Below, one piece after another: positions 34,801 through 44,945 of a DNA stretch of 64,000 nucleotides. A program made the translations under genes and the position numbers. Where the stretch lies: the NCBI GenBank assembly GCA_033064195.1, contig JARBJD010000286.1:31556-95555 (forward strand). Direction: 5' to 3'. The first letter of the stretch is position 1. Each line of letters begins with the position of its first letter. The notes below the pieces were generated by a model. That model saw only the letters and a program-made list of their open reading frames with translations. It did no database searches and was not told where the DNA came from. Origin of the DNA: Blattamonas nauphoetae. Taxonomy: Eukaryota; Preaxostyla; Oxymonadida.

Positions 34801-36605
34801 GAATCACCAATCTCGTCAGAGCGAGTCCATTCACAGATCTGATGGAAGAATTTGAATGGCCCACTACCAAACCACCACACCCAGCAGAATCAGAGAAAAC
34901 TGGCACAAGTATTGAAAAGAAGAAAAGACAGTTCCCAACGATGAAGCTGCCCGAGCTGCTCTTCACACACAAGTCACACTTTATTGTTCGAAACAACGTT
35001 CTGACTCGGACAGAGAAAGGGACAGACGAGAAAGGAAGAAACAGACCGAGCACAGTTCTGTTTTCTGAGCCAATCACAAAGGGCGTCGTTTCTGTCACTT
35101 TCGTTGTGTTGACACTCGCTGAGTCAACTGGTTTGTCTCTGCTCTCTCTCGTCATTTTCTGCAGAAGATGAAGAACTCGTCACATTCGGTCTTCTCGACT
35201 CGTCAGTCGCTGTTCCTGATCTCGGACAGACTTTGGGTTCGGAGATGAAATGTTTCTATTCCATTCGATGACATCCACCCCTTCTCACTCATTGTCCTCA
35301 GATTCTGTTGGTCTCTCGACAAGTGGAGATATCAATGTGTTCAATCAGATTAAATTGGAAACATTTGCTTCTTGGCCTCTCTCTGAGAAGGATCGTGTTG
35401 TTGTGGAAGTGAACATGGACTCAACTCCACGCACTGTCCAATTCTTCGTGAACGGAAAGACAATCGGACGTTATGTGAGTGGGATTCCAGATTCTGTGAG
35501 AATTGGTGTCTGTCCTCTCTTCTCTTCGTTTCAGACTCGTTCAGTTCTCTGCTGATGTGATGGGAACGTCTCTTCAAATCACAAGCATCGTCCGCTCCAC
35601 CCAACCAACTCCTCTCGCCGACACGATGGAAGAGATCAAATGGACAGGCACCGAACAATCGCTCAAAGAAAGAGCTGAAAAGCATGGCCAACCGATCCGG
35701 AGAGAACCAGAAGGATCGATACCCGCTCTCCTCTGCCGAAATTGGGAGCACTTCAAGATTGAGGGAAATGTGATCACTCGCACATCATTCGGCTCCAACG
35801 GACTCGACACGCCGTTCAGCACAGTGATGCTGGATGGAGTGGTGACGAACACAATCCAATCTGTCACCATCACCATCCTCGCCCTTCATCAAACTGGACG
35901 TGTGCTCCTCTTTGTGTGATCCCCTTCAGGTTCATTTGGGGTTGTCATGGTGGGTGGCCTTTGTGCAGGACGACCAATTCCCAAAAGCCCGTATGGACTT
36001 GGCTTTACTGAGAAAGGTCTGCTGTTGTTTATTTCGATGAGCTCGCACCTGCCTCCACAAGAGTCTTTTCTCCCTCGGTGTTCAGATTCGTTCGCTCTCT
36101 GCTCATCTGATGGAACGATCCATCGTTCTGGGGGGAAGATGAATGCTTACTCCAGTCACTCTCTCCTCAGAGTTGGGGATCAGGTGGTGTTGGAGGTGAA
36201 TACCCGATCTCAACCAGAAATCTCCCGCTTCTTTGTGAATGGGAAGGCTGGACAGAACAACATTTCATGTTGTTTTGAAAGTCTGACGATCGGAGTCTGG
36301 TTCTTCTGATTCTCTCATCGTTTTTGGTGCCTTCCGTTCAGTTCTCTCTCGCTGGGCCAGGGACTTCGATCCGAATTGATGCGGTGACAGAACTCGACCA
36401 ACCAACAGACAAATCCAAACTCCAACCGAGCCGGTGTCCTCCGCTGCCTCCACCGCCGAGAAAAGTGGCAGCTCGAGAGCATCCAGATTATCAGCCCTTT
36501 TTTGCGAAACTGAAGGATGGGAAGAGTTCAGTGGTCTTAGCGATGAAAATGAGGCTGAAAGGACTGAATCCAGAAGCGCTGTCCGACCCAGACATTCTTG
36601 TTTGA
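31860..36605 (+). CDS. Protein kinase with coiled coil and four SPRY-like repeats (1281 aa)
   Basis: Sixteen exons: 31860-31896, 31962-32257, 32345-32477, 32524-32819, 32883-33438, 33476-33553, 33597-33817, 33857-34298, 34456-34664, 34761-35130, 35165-35251, 35302-35507, 35545-35899, 35930-36016, 36086-36294 and 36342-36605. The sum is 3846 nt, a multiple of three. Residues ~12-280 form a kinase: EGAFGQV loop, YAVKV lysine, HGDLKPEN catalytic loop, DLG in place of DFG, SPE, SDVWSLG. A coiled coil follows (~300-370). Four ~210-residue units come next, each with a 'GV.sv.i...' strand, LG turn, S[IVF][AG]L, 'GD.V.lEVdm..r...FF.NG' and a final '.G-FS' step, which resembles SPRY/B30.2 ligand-binding folds. 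The kinase probably phosphorylates proteins on Ser/Thr; the ligand is unknown. HGD and DLG are unusual but keep the catalytic Asp residues. Confidence 0.85.
34328..34448 (+). repeat. 33-bp minisatellite inside an intron
   Basis: Two full 33-bp units (34355-34387, 34388-34420) and partial units on each side, rich in CTCATC/TTCATC. They lie inside the 157-nt intron 34299-34455. The unit length is a multiple of three and the frame of the preceding exon stays open through it. Confidence 0.9.
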
Positions 36606-37056
36606 AGAATCTTCGCTTTCGCGATCGGACTAATTTTGATTTTGATGTCCATTCACTCCACATTTCTTTTTTCATGTCCTTTGGAGACACACGTGAATCG
36701 AAACGTGACCGTAAAATGTTCTATTTCCGTTCAGAAGATAGAACAATGACAGAGCGCCAAGGACTTTGTAGTGTTTCTGTTTTGGATTATCGTGCTCATT
36801 CAGTCCACATTGGTAAAGAATCACTCTATAAGGGTCAGATTGGAATTGCAAATAATGAGATTTAGATGAAATAGACGAGATGAAAGATGACGTCAAAAGT
36901 GGATGATCAACGAAGGGACAAATGAAGCAAAACATGTATACCGAAGGAGAAATTCATGGGCCAATGCTTGAGGTTTCTCAATGCCTTGGCACTTTCCGAT
37001 CGGATCGTTCACGGCACTTGTCAATTCCATGCTTCAAGCGAAGTCTGTGAGAGCAG
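36606..37056. other. Convergent intergenic region
   Basis: 451 bp lie between the 3' ends of the kinase gene (plus) and the ARM-like gene (minus). Only short chance ORFs are seen; no RNA gene or repeat is recognised. Confidence 0.4.
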
Positions 37057-38130
37057 TCACTTCTTTTTCCCTCTCTTAGGGAATAGGTTCCCACCCAACT
37101 CATCAATAACCCATTTTCCCAACGAGGAACAATATTGATGGCCAAAGTCATACTCCTCGCATCGGAAGTGAGCCTCCATTTCATCAGAAAACCCGTCTTC
37201 ACACAGCTTGACGACGACCCGTTGTCCGCGTTTCTGAATAGCTGGATTAGCTATCTTCAAGTGGGTGAGTCCATCATTCATTTCCAGAAGGAGTCTGTTT
37301 CTCAAGGCGTCTGTTTCGAAGAATTCAAGATAGTTTATGCAGGTCAGAGCAAGTGGAGAAGATGACAAGGCGTACTGGGTCATCTGTTCCAGGAAGGGTG
37401 AACATTGCACAATCTTTCCCAAGAATTTCGGGAAATGGATTGACTTGATGGAATCTGGGATTCGCCGCAGATTTGCGTAGATGAACTCCAGAAACGGTTC
37501 AATGGGATGGAAGAAATTGTCCAAAAATGTTTCTTTGAAGGTGTCCATCGAAATCTGTCTGTCTTTGCAGATTTGTGGAATGATGCGAGGATCAGAACAA
37601 ATCAGGATGTTGCACATAATGCTGACCATATAAAAGCTGGATTTGGCCAACAGAAGCATTTTCTGCTGATAGAATGTTTGTGGGAGAAGTGTGAAGAATC
37701 CTGTTGCGAGAAAATCGAAAAATGACGTTGGAGCAACAAGGAACACAATATGATTGAGAAGCGACAATGTCGAGTTGAGGAGCTCCTCGTTGGATGATGT
37801 GAGGAGCGGAATAATTGATTCTGTGAAACCAGAACAAGAGCCATCGGATGAAGGGACAAGCTTGAAGAGAACGTCTTCGGAAGTGAAGCCGTTCTGGTTT
37901 TGAGGTTTGATCCCCTCAAGAAGGGCACATGCGTGTTTGGTTTCTTTCTCATCCAGATGGTTTCCTTCCTTGATGAAGCCAACAAGTGACAGGAACGGTG
38001 GTGAGGCTGCTTTCATTGTGGTGATGGCGCCTGGTTCAGTGAGAAAAAACAAGGGAGTCATATCACCCTGGCCATCTCGGTTGATGGACTGGATGTAACT
38101 GTGTTGACTGGAGTTGGAATTGTTTCCCAT
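37057..38130 (-). CDS. ARM/HEAT-like helical protein (357 aa)
   Basis: An intron-free frame from ATG at 38130 (MGNNSNSS) to the stop at 37057. The product is mostly helical, with leucine-rich repeats of the LLTSSNEELLNSTLSLLNHIVF type and a lysine-rich C-terminus (PKRGKKK). It belongs to the same family as the fragment in element A (3672-4121). The open frame can be read further upstream to 38334, but that part lies in transposon sequence, so the Met at 38130 is preferred. Between this Met and its TATA box (47307-47315) now lies a 9-kb hAT element. Its expression may therefore be lost or driven from the transposon. A damaged second copy begins at 63717. Confidence 0.65.
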   Translation of the reverse strand: MGNNSNSSQHSYIQSINRDGQGDMTPLFFLTEPGAITTMKAASPPFLSLVGFIKEGNHLDEKETKHACALLEGIKPQNQNGFTSEDVLFKLVPSSDGSCSGFTESIIPLLTSSNEELLNSTLSLLNHIVFLVAPTSFFDFLATGFFTLLPQTFYQQKMLLLAKSSFYMVSIMCNILICSDPRIIPQICKDRQISMDTFKETFLDNFFHPIEPFLEFIYANLRRIPDSIKSIHFPKFLGKIVQCSPFLEQMTQYALSSSPLALTCINYLEFFETDALRNRLLLEMNDGLTHLKIANPAIQKRGQRVVVKLCEDGFSDEMEAHFRCEEYDFGHQYCSSLGKWVIDELGGNLFPKRGKKK

Positions 38131-38475
38131 GGAGAAATTCACTCGGACAGGGTTGTCGGGCCCTTTGAGTTGTCTTAAGACGTGGAAAAATGACTTAGTA
38201 GTAAGAAGTAGGGAAAAATGACTTAGTAGTAAGTCGCTCTTTTCGAAATCACTAGGCTTGTCTGACCGGCCGAAAGTGGCGGTCAGTGTCAGTGGACAAT
38301 TTTTCAAAGGGGAAGATCTCACCTCTCCATACAATACTTAATATTTAAGGGAAACAGGCAAGAAATCAGTTAGTAATGTCATGATTTGTGTACTGAAGCT
38401 AGGCTTGTCTGACCGGCCAAAAGTGCCGGTCAGTGTCAGTCCGAAATTTTTCAAAGGGTCAGATCTAACCTGATC

Positions 38476-39607
38476 ATGAAATCACGTGCTATGAACAAGA
38501 AACTAAGACATTTACAGATATGCATGTTGGAAGCTGCTTCTGGATACCGTTTGGCACTCTGGTTTCAATTATTTGTTCGGCTCTACGTTCCTCGTTCGTT
38601 GGAACTGATTTTTTCTCACCATCTCTGTCTTATTCTCACTTTTCTTCAGATAATCGACCTCAATACGGGATTCAGGACTAATCGGAGCCGAAACACACAT
38701 CTTGATGACGTCTCCTCAATCTTTTGCTCTCATCGTGAATCGAAGTCACAGGACAGTTTCTAGGTCTTCTTTTCGCATTTCAATCTCTTTTTTGTTGATT
38801 TCAGACTTCCATTCATTGCGACGTCATCAGTCCATCTAATCAAGTCTCTTTTCCTCCTTTTTCTACCTCTCAGACTTTTGTTGTCCCCGTTCACTCCTCT
38901 CCATCATATCTCTATCGAGTTTGACTCTCTTGTCTGCTTTCCCTCTGCCCTGACGCCACTTCGGATTTCTGCCACTGCTGCTCTCTAGCACTTGTGGGAT
39001 ACTGACCAACATGCGATTGAAGTTATCCCTCCTGCTGTTTATGCCAGGAAAGTCCAAATTCCCTCCGAAACGACCTTCCTCGACAAGATCCTACTCATCA
39101 GACAGAACTTGATGTTGCACCAATGCCGGCAATCGTCCTCATCAGGTGTTGCCGTGGCCGACGACACAGCAACAATCGAAGGGCATGAGTTTCTCCCAGC
39201 CACTCTCTAGTCGAAAGGGAACCCAACACCAACACACCCATAATAGAACGGCAGCGTCGACAGCCTTCAACACACTCCAAACCCAACCATCGTCTCTCCA
39301 CCGCCTTCTCAGTTCGGCTTCCTCGATCTGTCTGAGCACTCTGACACTGTTCCTCACTCACCGCACTTGTCAGATGGACTCCCCACATCGGATGGGCTTC
39401 TCCCCTTCTAACGCAGCAGAGAAGAAGTTGACAGTTGTGGAGTATGTGGATGGCTGTGTGCAGGGAGTGCATCTGATGTTCATCCACGTACCCTCCAATC
39501 TTTTCGTTGTCACAAGTGTCAGTCAGCAGCTGTTGGAGAAATCATCTGGTCTTGTCACAGACATTCTCCTTTCTCCACAATCAGTCGGCTGGAGAAGATC
39601 CCGTTCA
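38476..39607 (+). other. Cargo region of element C, left arm (unidentified gene pieces)
   Basis: Several plus-strand open stretches alternate with stops, as if exons or decayed coding sequence. Examples are a 38-codon stretch starting IIDLNTGFRT after a TTCAG acceptor-like site, and a longer one ending GVHLMFIHVPSNLFVV...LLSPQSVGW. I do not recognise the gene. The mirrored copy lies at about 62260-63370 on the minus strand. Confidence 0.35.
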
Positions 39608-39610
39608 CTA

Positions 39611-41243
39611 GTCACCTAACAATCCGGGAGTAAATAACTATTCGGTAGTTTTTTGTTTGTTCACAACGTTTTGATTGATCGTGCTTTTTTTATGGTTGCG
39701 ATCATGCCGAAGGCAACGTTCACCCGTCACGAACTCATACTCCTCTCTCTTCGAGCAGAGTATCGCCACATACATCACGAAGGAGAGCGATGGGCAAGAA
39801 TAGCATTTGACTTCCAAATCAAACACAAATGCATCATTGAATCAGGTCTGGTTGGAAATCGAAAATTTTATGCAGCTTTTGGACAACTGAGAAAAGGATA
39901 CCACTGTGGACGCGTTGGGAATCCAGGACGGCTGAACCCATCGGAAATCGACCAACTCACAGCTGATATTGTTGAAAAACTCGAAAACAATGAAGTTCTC
40001 ATGGTCCACGATGTGAACGCTATGGTTTGGAGCTGTTTCATTTTTAACTTCAAATAGGCAAACAATATACTTGAGAGATCAGAACGATCGAGACCAGAAA
40101 AAAACCAGTATCTCCTGATTGGGCTAGATGGTTTTAAGTCGATCAACGATCCTCCACCTAACTCGTCCCCTCGCACTACCCGTCGCGAGAGCAAGACACA
40201 CCAATCAACAAATCCTCCGGCCATTCCTGCAACGCTGGAGTGACCTCAACACTTTTCGTCAATACCACCCATCGATGGTATTTAATTTGGACGAAACATA
40301 CTTCTCCTTGAAGCGGTCTCGCATACCTAATATTGTAGCACTACGGGAGACTGTCCACCCAATCATCCCAGAGGCGTTAGAGATGAGTGGTCTGACATTC
40401 ATCCTTCTTGTGAACGCAAATGGAGGATCTTGCCTAACCGTTGGGCTGATCAAAAGTGTCAACCTGGCTCCCGAATGGCTGGAATTTAACACAGATCGAC
40501 TGATCTATATGGCGACAGGAGGGGAGAGACTATCAAGGGAACTTTTCGAAACGATTTTCCGAGACATCATCGTTCCAGAGATCGTTTCACGGAGGAGATT
40601 CATCACCTCGGTGCAGCCCCAGCAGTTCTCCAAATGGACTCGGCGTCCATTCACATATCGCGTGAACTCCAACAAATAGCATCCGCAAATTGGATCGACC
40701 TAGTATTTCCTCCTTCGCATACATCGAGTCGGATCCAGCCATTGGATCTTTTCGTAAACTGCAATTTTAAACAAGCCCTCCGTCGAACTCTCCCAACGCA
40801 ATTCCCTCCCACAATCGCTGAAAAAAGGAAACAAGTTGGCAGTTGTATCCGAGGTGCACTTCACGAGGCCCTACACCCCAACACAATCATCGCATCTTTT
40901 CGTGAATCATCAATCTATCCTCCGCAAGTCCAAGAGAAAATTACAGACCTTCCTGAAAACCCACCCGCGTGGGCTATCAATCCCAACGACAGAATTGACG
41001 AGACTCATCCCTACCGCCGTGGGCGGTTTTGTCTGTTCGGAAACAATCACCCTCCACCTTTCGAAATTAACGACATCTGCCAACTTCGAATGATACCCGA
41101 TGACGACAGCGACTCAGACAATTAACATTCTATCAATAATTTTGATCATTTCAGTTTATCAACTCTGTTTTTTTCGTTTTCTGAAAAAAACGTGGGTTCA
41201 AAAAACTCCCAGATACTTATTTACTCCCGGATTGTTAGGTGAC
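39611..41243 (+). mobile_element. Element D: pogo-like Tc1/mariner transposon, left arm
   Basis: Inverted termini starting GTCACCTAACAATCCGGGAG at 39611, with the mirror ending at 41243. TA lies on both sides (39609-39610 and 41244-41245). The 1633-bp element carries one transposase on the plus strand and sits inside element C. Confidence 0.9.
39704..41125 (+). pseudogene. Pogo-like DDE transposase, frameshifted, left arm
   Basis: The reading begins at MPKATFTRHEL with a helix-turn-helix like N-terminus. The DDE-type core shows Asp in NLDET, Asp in MDSASIH, and a final SRIQPLD, the layout seen in pogo/CENP-B-like transposases. The C-terminal tail is acidic (DDDSDSDN). The frame is broken at about 40060, about 40180 and again near 40650, so no full protein is made from this copy as sequenced. 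The right-arm copy is broken at different sites, which points to separate decay or sequencing indels. Confidence 0.8.
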
Positions 41244-41500
41244 TAACTTAATCTCTCAGATTTTATTTAGTTTTGACATTCACATCGAGTGTTGTTTTGT
41301 TGATGAAGACCAGATGAAGTAAAGCGAGAAATGACAATACAATAAGTCCAGTCTTGGTCTATGTTTGCACTGATCATCAAACTTTCACAACGAGATCCGG
41401 ATTCTTCCCTCCAACCTTATCGAGAATCAACTTCAGCACAACATTGAGTTTCTGAATGGACAGAGAGTTGGAATAAGAGATGAGGAACATGTGTGACAAA

Positions 41501-41833
41501 CTACTTCTCTTCTTTTCTGTTCGTTGCTGTTTGATCGATGGTTCTGGACGTTGTTTCGGTTTTGTAAAATCTCACTTCATTGTGGTTGATGGCTAGAGAA
41601 TAGTAGTGGCAGTGGAGATGGAATGAAATGAATGGAGGGAGTGTATCTGCTGTCGTTGTGGGTGGTAAATTCAGATTCGCCTCTGAAATCAAAGATTCGA
41701 CCCTTTTTGGTTGGACTGAGATGGAACGATCACCCCAAGAATATCCAAGAATCAAACCGACGACAAAGATCAATGAGATTTCCACATAAACAGCTAGGAT
41801 AGAACTGGAACTTGACCGTGAAGAAAACGGCAT
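41501..41833 (-). CDS. Small ORF with one membrane segment in element C, left arm (doubtful)
   Basis: 110 codons from ATG at 41833. A Ser-rich start is followed by one hydrophobic stretch (VEISLIFVVGLILGY) and a polar remainder. Its mirror at 60056-60385 is shifted out of frame after about 40 codons. It may be part of a captured gene; the family is unknown. Confidence 0.3.
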   Translation of the reverse strand: MPFSSRSSSSSILAVYVEISLIFVVGLILGYSWGDRSISVQPKRVESLISEANLNLPPTTTADTLPPFISFHLHCHYYSLAINHNEVRFYKTETTSRTIDQTATNRKEEK

Positions 41834-42217
41834 GTAGCAGATCGTACAAGACGATGATGGAACAGCAGAGGCAAGAGATCCTGAGAAAATAGAAGAAAAA
41901 AAACGAGATGAGATGAATTTAGGGATAATAAGGGGATTGATGAGCGAAATGAGAATGAGTCGGATGACATCACAATACCATCTTTTCTTGCATTATTGTC
42001 AAATGAATATGTCGTTGTGATTCATTTCACAGAAGTAGGACTTGCAGCTATAATGGTTTCTGTAAGAGATGACGAATCAGAACGATCATCCGTCCATAAC
42101 TGTTTTGAAGAACCGCACGATCTTCAAATGCCTGTAAAGAAGAGTGAGACGGCCTGAATGAAGTGACAATAATTCAATCCAATCATCTGCAGCAGAAATT
42201 ACGTTGATTTTCATGGG

Positions 42218-42542
42218 CAGGGACCTGAGAAGGATCTGATCGATCAGACCTTTATTGATCAGACCTAATTTTTGTTCTTAACAAACTGTTTCATTAAAAG
42301 AGAGTTTACTTTCGAAAAAAAACTGTGAAATGAGTCTAATCGACCATTTGAGAGGCTATCTGGTCATCATTTATTGTTTTTTGCTTAAATTGAGCCGGTA
42401 CGATGAAGAAAATGAAGTGATAAATTGGAAAAAGAGGAAAATCGATACTCCTAATTAGGAAACGGATCAGACCCCCACTTCTGTGAGGTCTGATCCATGA
42501 TCACACCTCATACAGTAAACTACAGACCTGATCAGGTCCCTG
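42218..42542. mobile_element. 325-bp MITE inside element C, left arm
   Basis: Termini CAGGGACCTGA at both ends in inverted orientation, with an exact 8-bp duplication TTCATGGG (42210-42217 and 42543-42550). There is no coding capacity. Subterminal GGTCTGATC repeats are present. The size and duplication suggest a hAT-type MITE. Confidence 0.9.
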
Positions 42543-42894
42543 TTCATGGGATTTCTGCAAATCTCGGATCAAAATGAAAACACTTCGGAGAAATTGTAAC
42601 TCTGGACTATGGGTTCTGGTATTTCTCCGGTCAGTGACCGTCAGTACTTTTCGGTGAAAACTGACCGGTCAGTGCCGGTCAGACAAGCCTAACTGAAGCC
42701 GTGTGATAGCCTTTTTTCACTTATTTGTACGATTCGTCTCACTTTCATGATCCTTGTGCCTGTCCAGATCATCATCGCCTCGTTTTGTACTATTCTGCGG
42801 AACAAAGGTACTTGGTATGATTCTTTATCACTTTTTCTGTTTTGTTCTCAATTCTCTTCAGAAAAGATCTCGGAAGGTTCTCTATTGATTCATT

Positions 42895-44368
42895 CTAAAT
42901 AAGAATGAGCAGCGATTCTAAACGATATCTGCTCAACAGCAACGAATGCTGAGTGAATCCAACATCCTCAATCGAGACAGTTTCTGACGACATCGAAAGG
43001 AGTGAATCTACTTGAGAGGATTCCAGAATCGACAGAGCCTTTCCTTCTCCAGCAATCTCGATTGTGTTTCCAGCATGCTGCGGAGTGCATTCGCTCATCG
43101 TTCCGGTTTTCATCAAAAGCGACCGTTCACATTGTGCGGGAAGACGAACACTCAAACCACTCACCGATCCACACTCACTTGCCGACACCCAGCACAGCGA
43201 CTCGTCCTTCCCATTCACTCCATCCACCACAATCGATTCTGGATGGTGGATGGGTTCTGTTGTTGTGTCTCCCCAAGCTGCACTCCGTGGCGATTCAGTG
43301 ATGCTCAACGACGACGGAAGGGGAGGCGACAGCGACCACATCGACACGGCACCAACAAAAAGAGATATCGCTGAAAAGTTAACATGATCTTCAAGGAGAA
43401 GACCAGACTGATCGAGATCACATTCGAAATGGAAACGCCTCTCAATTCACTCCCCTCTCTCCCTCCCCCACTCCATTCTCACCACCGTCAGCATCATATC
43501 TCCTTCCGACGAACTTCAAGCAAACTAAATCTCACTGTCTGTGTCCCCATTCAGCCAAAGAAGCGAGCACCTCACCATTTCCCGCTTCGACATCGCGTAC
43601 AAGCAATCAATGGAGTGTCCTCCTTACTGCTAGAACGAAGAGAAAACCTCATTCTCTGGTTTCCTGATCCTGCCCTCACCTCCACCACGATCGACACAAT
43701 CTTGCCAATTTAATCCTCTCCACGGGACACACACGATGCTATCAACAGAAATACACCATTCTGCTTCACAGCACTCGCTTACTGAGATGGCACAAACACA
43801 AAATAGCTCAGCGAAAGGGACCCTCCCTCATTCTTCGAGATGATTTCTTGATCATCGTTGTTTCCAACTCATCCATCCGCTAAAGTCAGCACGATTGTCC
43901 AATCGCACAATCAGAGCGAAAAGGAACCCTTGCTGTCGCGTAAACAGTGACAGAACGCACAAGTGCGACAGTCTGTCAAATCCTTCGTCCACAATAAACA
44001 ACATGATTCTGAGAAACAAGGTGACAAAAATTTCACTTTCCACATTTCTTTTCACTTCCGGCGCTTTCTTGGTTGATGTGATATCTTTCAATTCACCATC
44101 TGGATGGAGATCCTTTCTGAGAGTGTTTTCATCTTTAAGGTTGGAGAAAACCCCCCCTTTCTTTTGTTCTCAAAACGATACTGATGTGTGTGAAGCTGGG
44201 AAGCTTTTGCAAAGGTGCAGATGTTGTCACATCTCTGCTGTTTGAGATTGAAGTTCGTGACTGTATGGGTTCGATCGGTGTCATCAGACGAAAAGAATCT
44301 GAAACAGCTGAATAACAATAAAAGGATATAATCAAATCAAATCTAGAAGAAAAGACACTGAAACTCAT
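42895..44368 (-). pseudogene. Captured gene fragments in element B, left arm
   Basis: Minus-strand open stretches follow one another in different frames: from MSFSVFSSRFDLII at 44368 through LKDITSTKKAPEVKR to a 150-codon stretch at 42895-43347 ending in a Ser/Glu-rich segment. Introns or decay separate them. The gene is not recognised. No transposase motif is seen, so this is cargo rather than the element's own gene. Confidence 0.4.
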
Positions 44369-44559
44369 TCTCTTTCAACTTAATATTTTTCCACTCCGGA
44401 GAAATGGTAACTTTGGATTATGGTTTCTGATATTTCTCCGGTCAGTGACCGTCAGTACTTTTCGGTGAAAACTGACCGGTCAGTGCCGGTCAGACAAGCC
44501 TAGAAATCACAATTCTGAACGAAATTTACCACTTTGTTGTTGAAATGAGATGATAGCAA

Positions 44560-44936
44560 CTGTCAGCGAGGGAATTGGTTTTTGGTTCTTTTTGGTTTTT
44601 CAAAGGGTCGGATCAAAAGGGTGAACGTGAAATGTGTCAATATCATTCAATAAAGACAACGAGGCTCAATAAATCGGAGTGAAAACACAACAGATGTGGT
44701 GCTTCAATTGAATGGATCACTCAAAAAGGCTCAACCAACGGTCAACCATCAAGCAGTGTTTCAGTTTTTACCTTTTCGTGAAAGGACGTTCAATTCAATT
44801 TGCACTCGGGCGTTATTTAGTGTTCATTTTAGTCAAAACAACGATAAATGAGGAAATGGATCACATTGTGTTGAAATGATGAAGATCCGACCCTTTGAAA
44901 AACTGAAAGAACCAAAACCAATTCCCTCGTCGACAG
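44560..44936. repeat. 377-bp inverted-repeat unit beside the hAT transposase, left arm
   Basis: About 55-bp inverted ends (CTGTCAGCGAGGGAATTGG and near-mirror) containing TTTTTCAAAGGGTCGGATC. No target duplication is evident. Short versions of the same CAAAGGG motif occur at the left ends of elements B and C. Confidence 0.65.
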
Positions 44937-44945
44937 AATGAAAAG

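Larger units (their letters stand above)
38400..42691. mobile_element. Element C, left arm, same family as B, inserted in B
   Basis: The same termini as B (TAGGCTTGTCTGACCGGC) and the exact 8-bp duplication ACTGAAGC (38392-38399 and 42692-42699). Its interior differs from that of B: a plus-strand cargo region (38476-39607), a small membrane-protein ORF, the pogo-like element D and a MITE. Confidence 0.9.
38253..44502. mobile_element. Element B, left arm, inserted in hAT
   Basis: Termini TAGGCTTGTCTGACCGGC at 38253 and the mirror at 44502. The 8-bp target duplication GAAATCAC is exact (38245-38252 and 44503-44510). With element C removed, about 1.95 kb remain, holding fragments of a minus-strand gene and no transposase. 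The 8-bp duplication suggests mobilisation by a hAT-like enzyme. Confidence 0.9.

Noticed and set aside
38131-38334. N-terminal extension of the ARM-like protein (frame open to 38334)
   Set aside because: From 38148 on the sequence is hAT and element B terminus. The extension is transposon DNA that happens to be open.
39240-39600. Possible MON1/longin-type fragment in element C cargo
   Set aside because: The resemblance rests on one short hydrophobic pattern (LMFIHVPSNLFVV) in a frame-broken region, which is too little to name a family.
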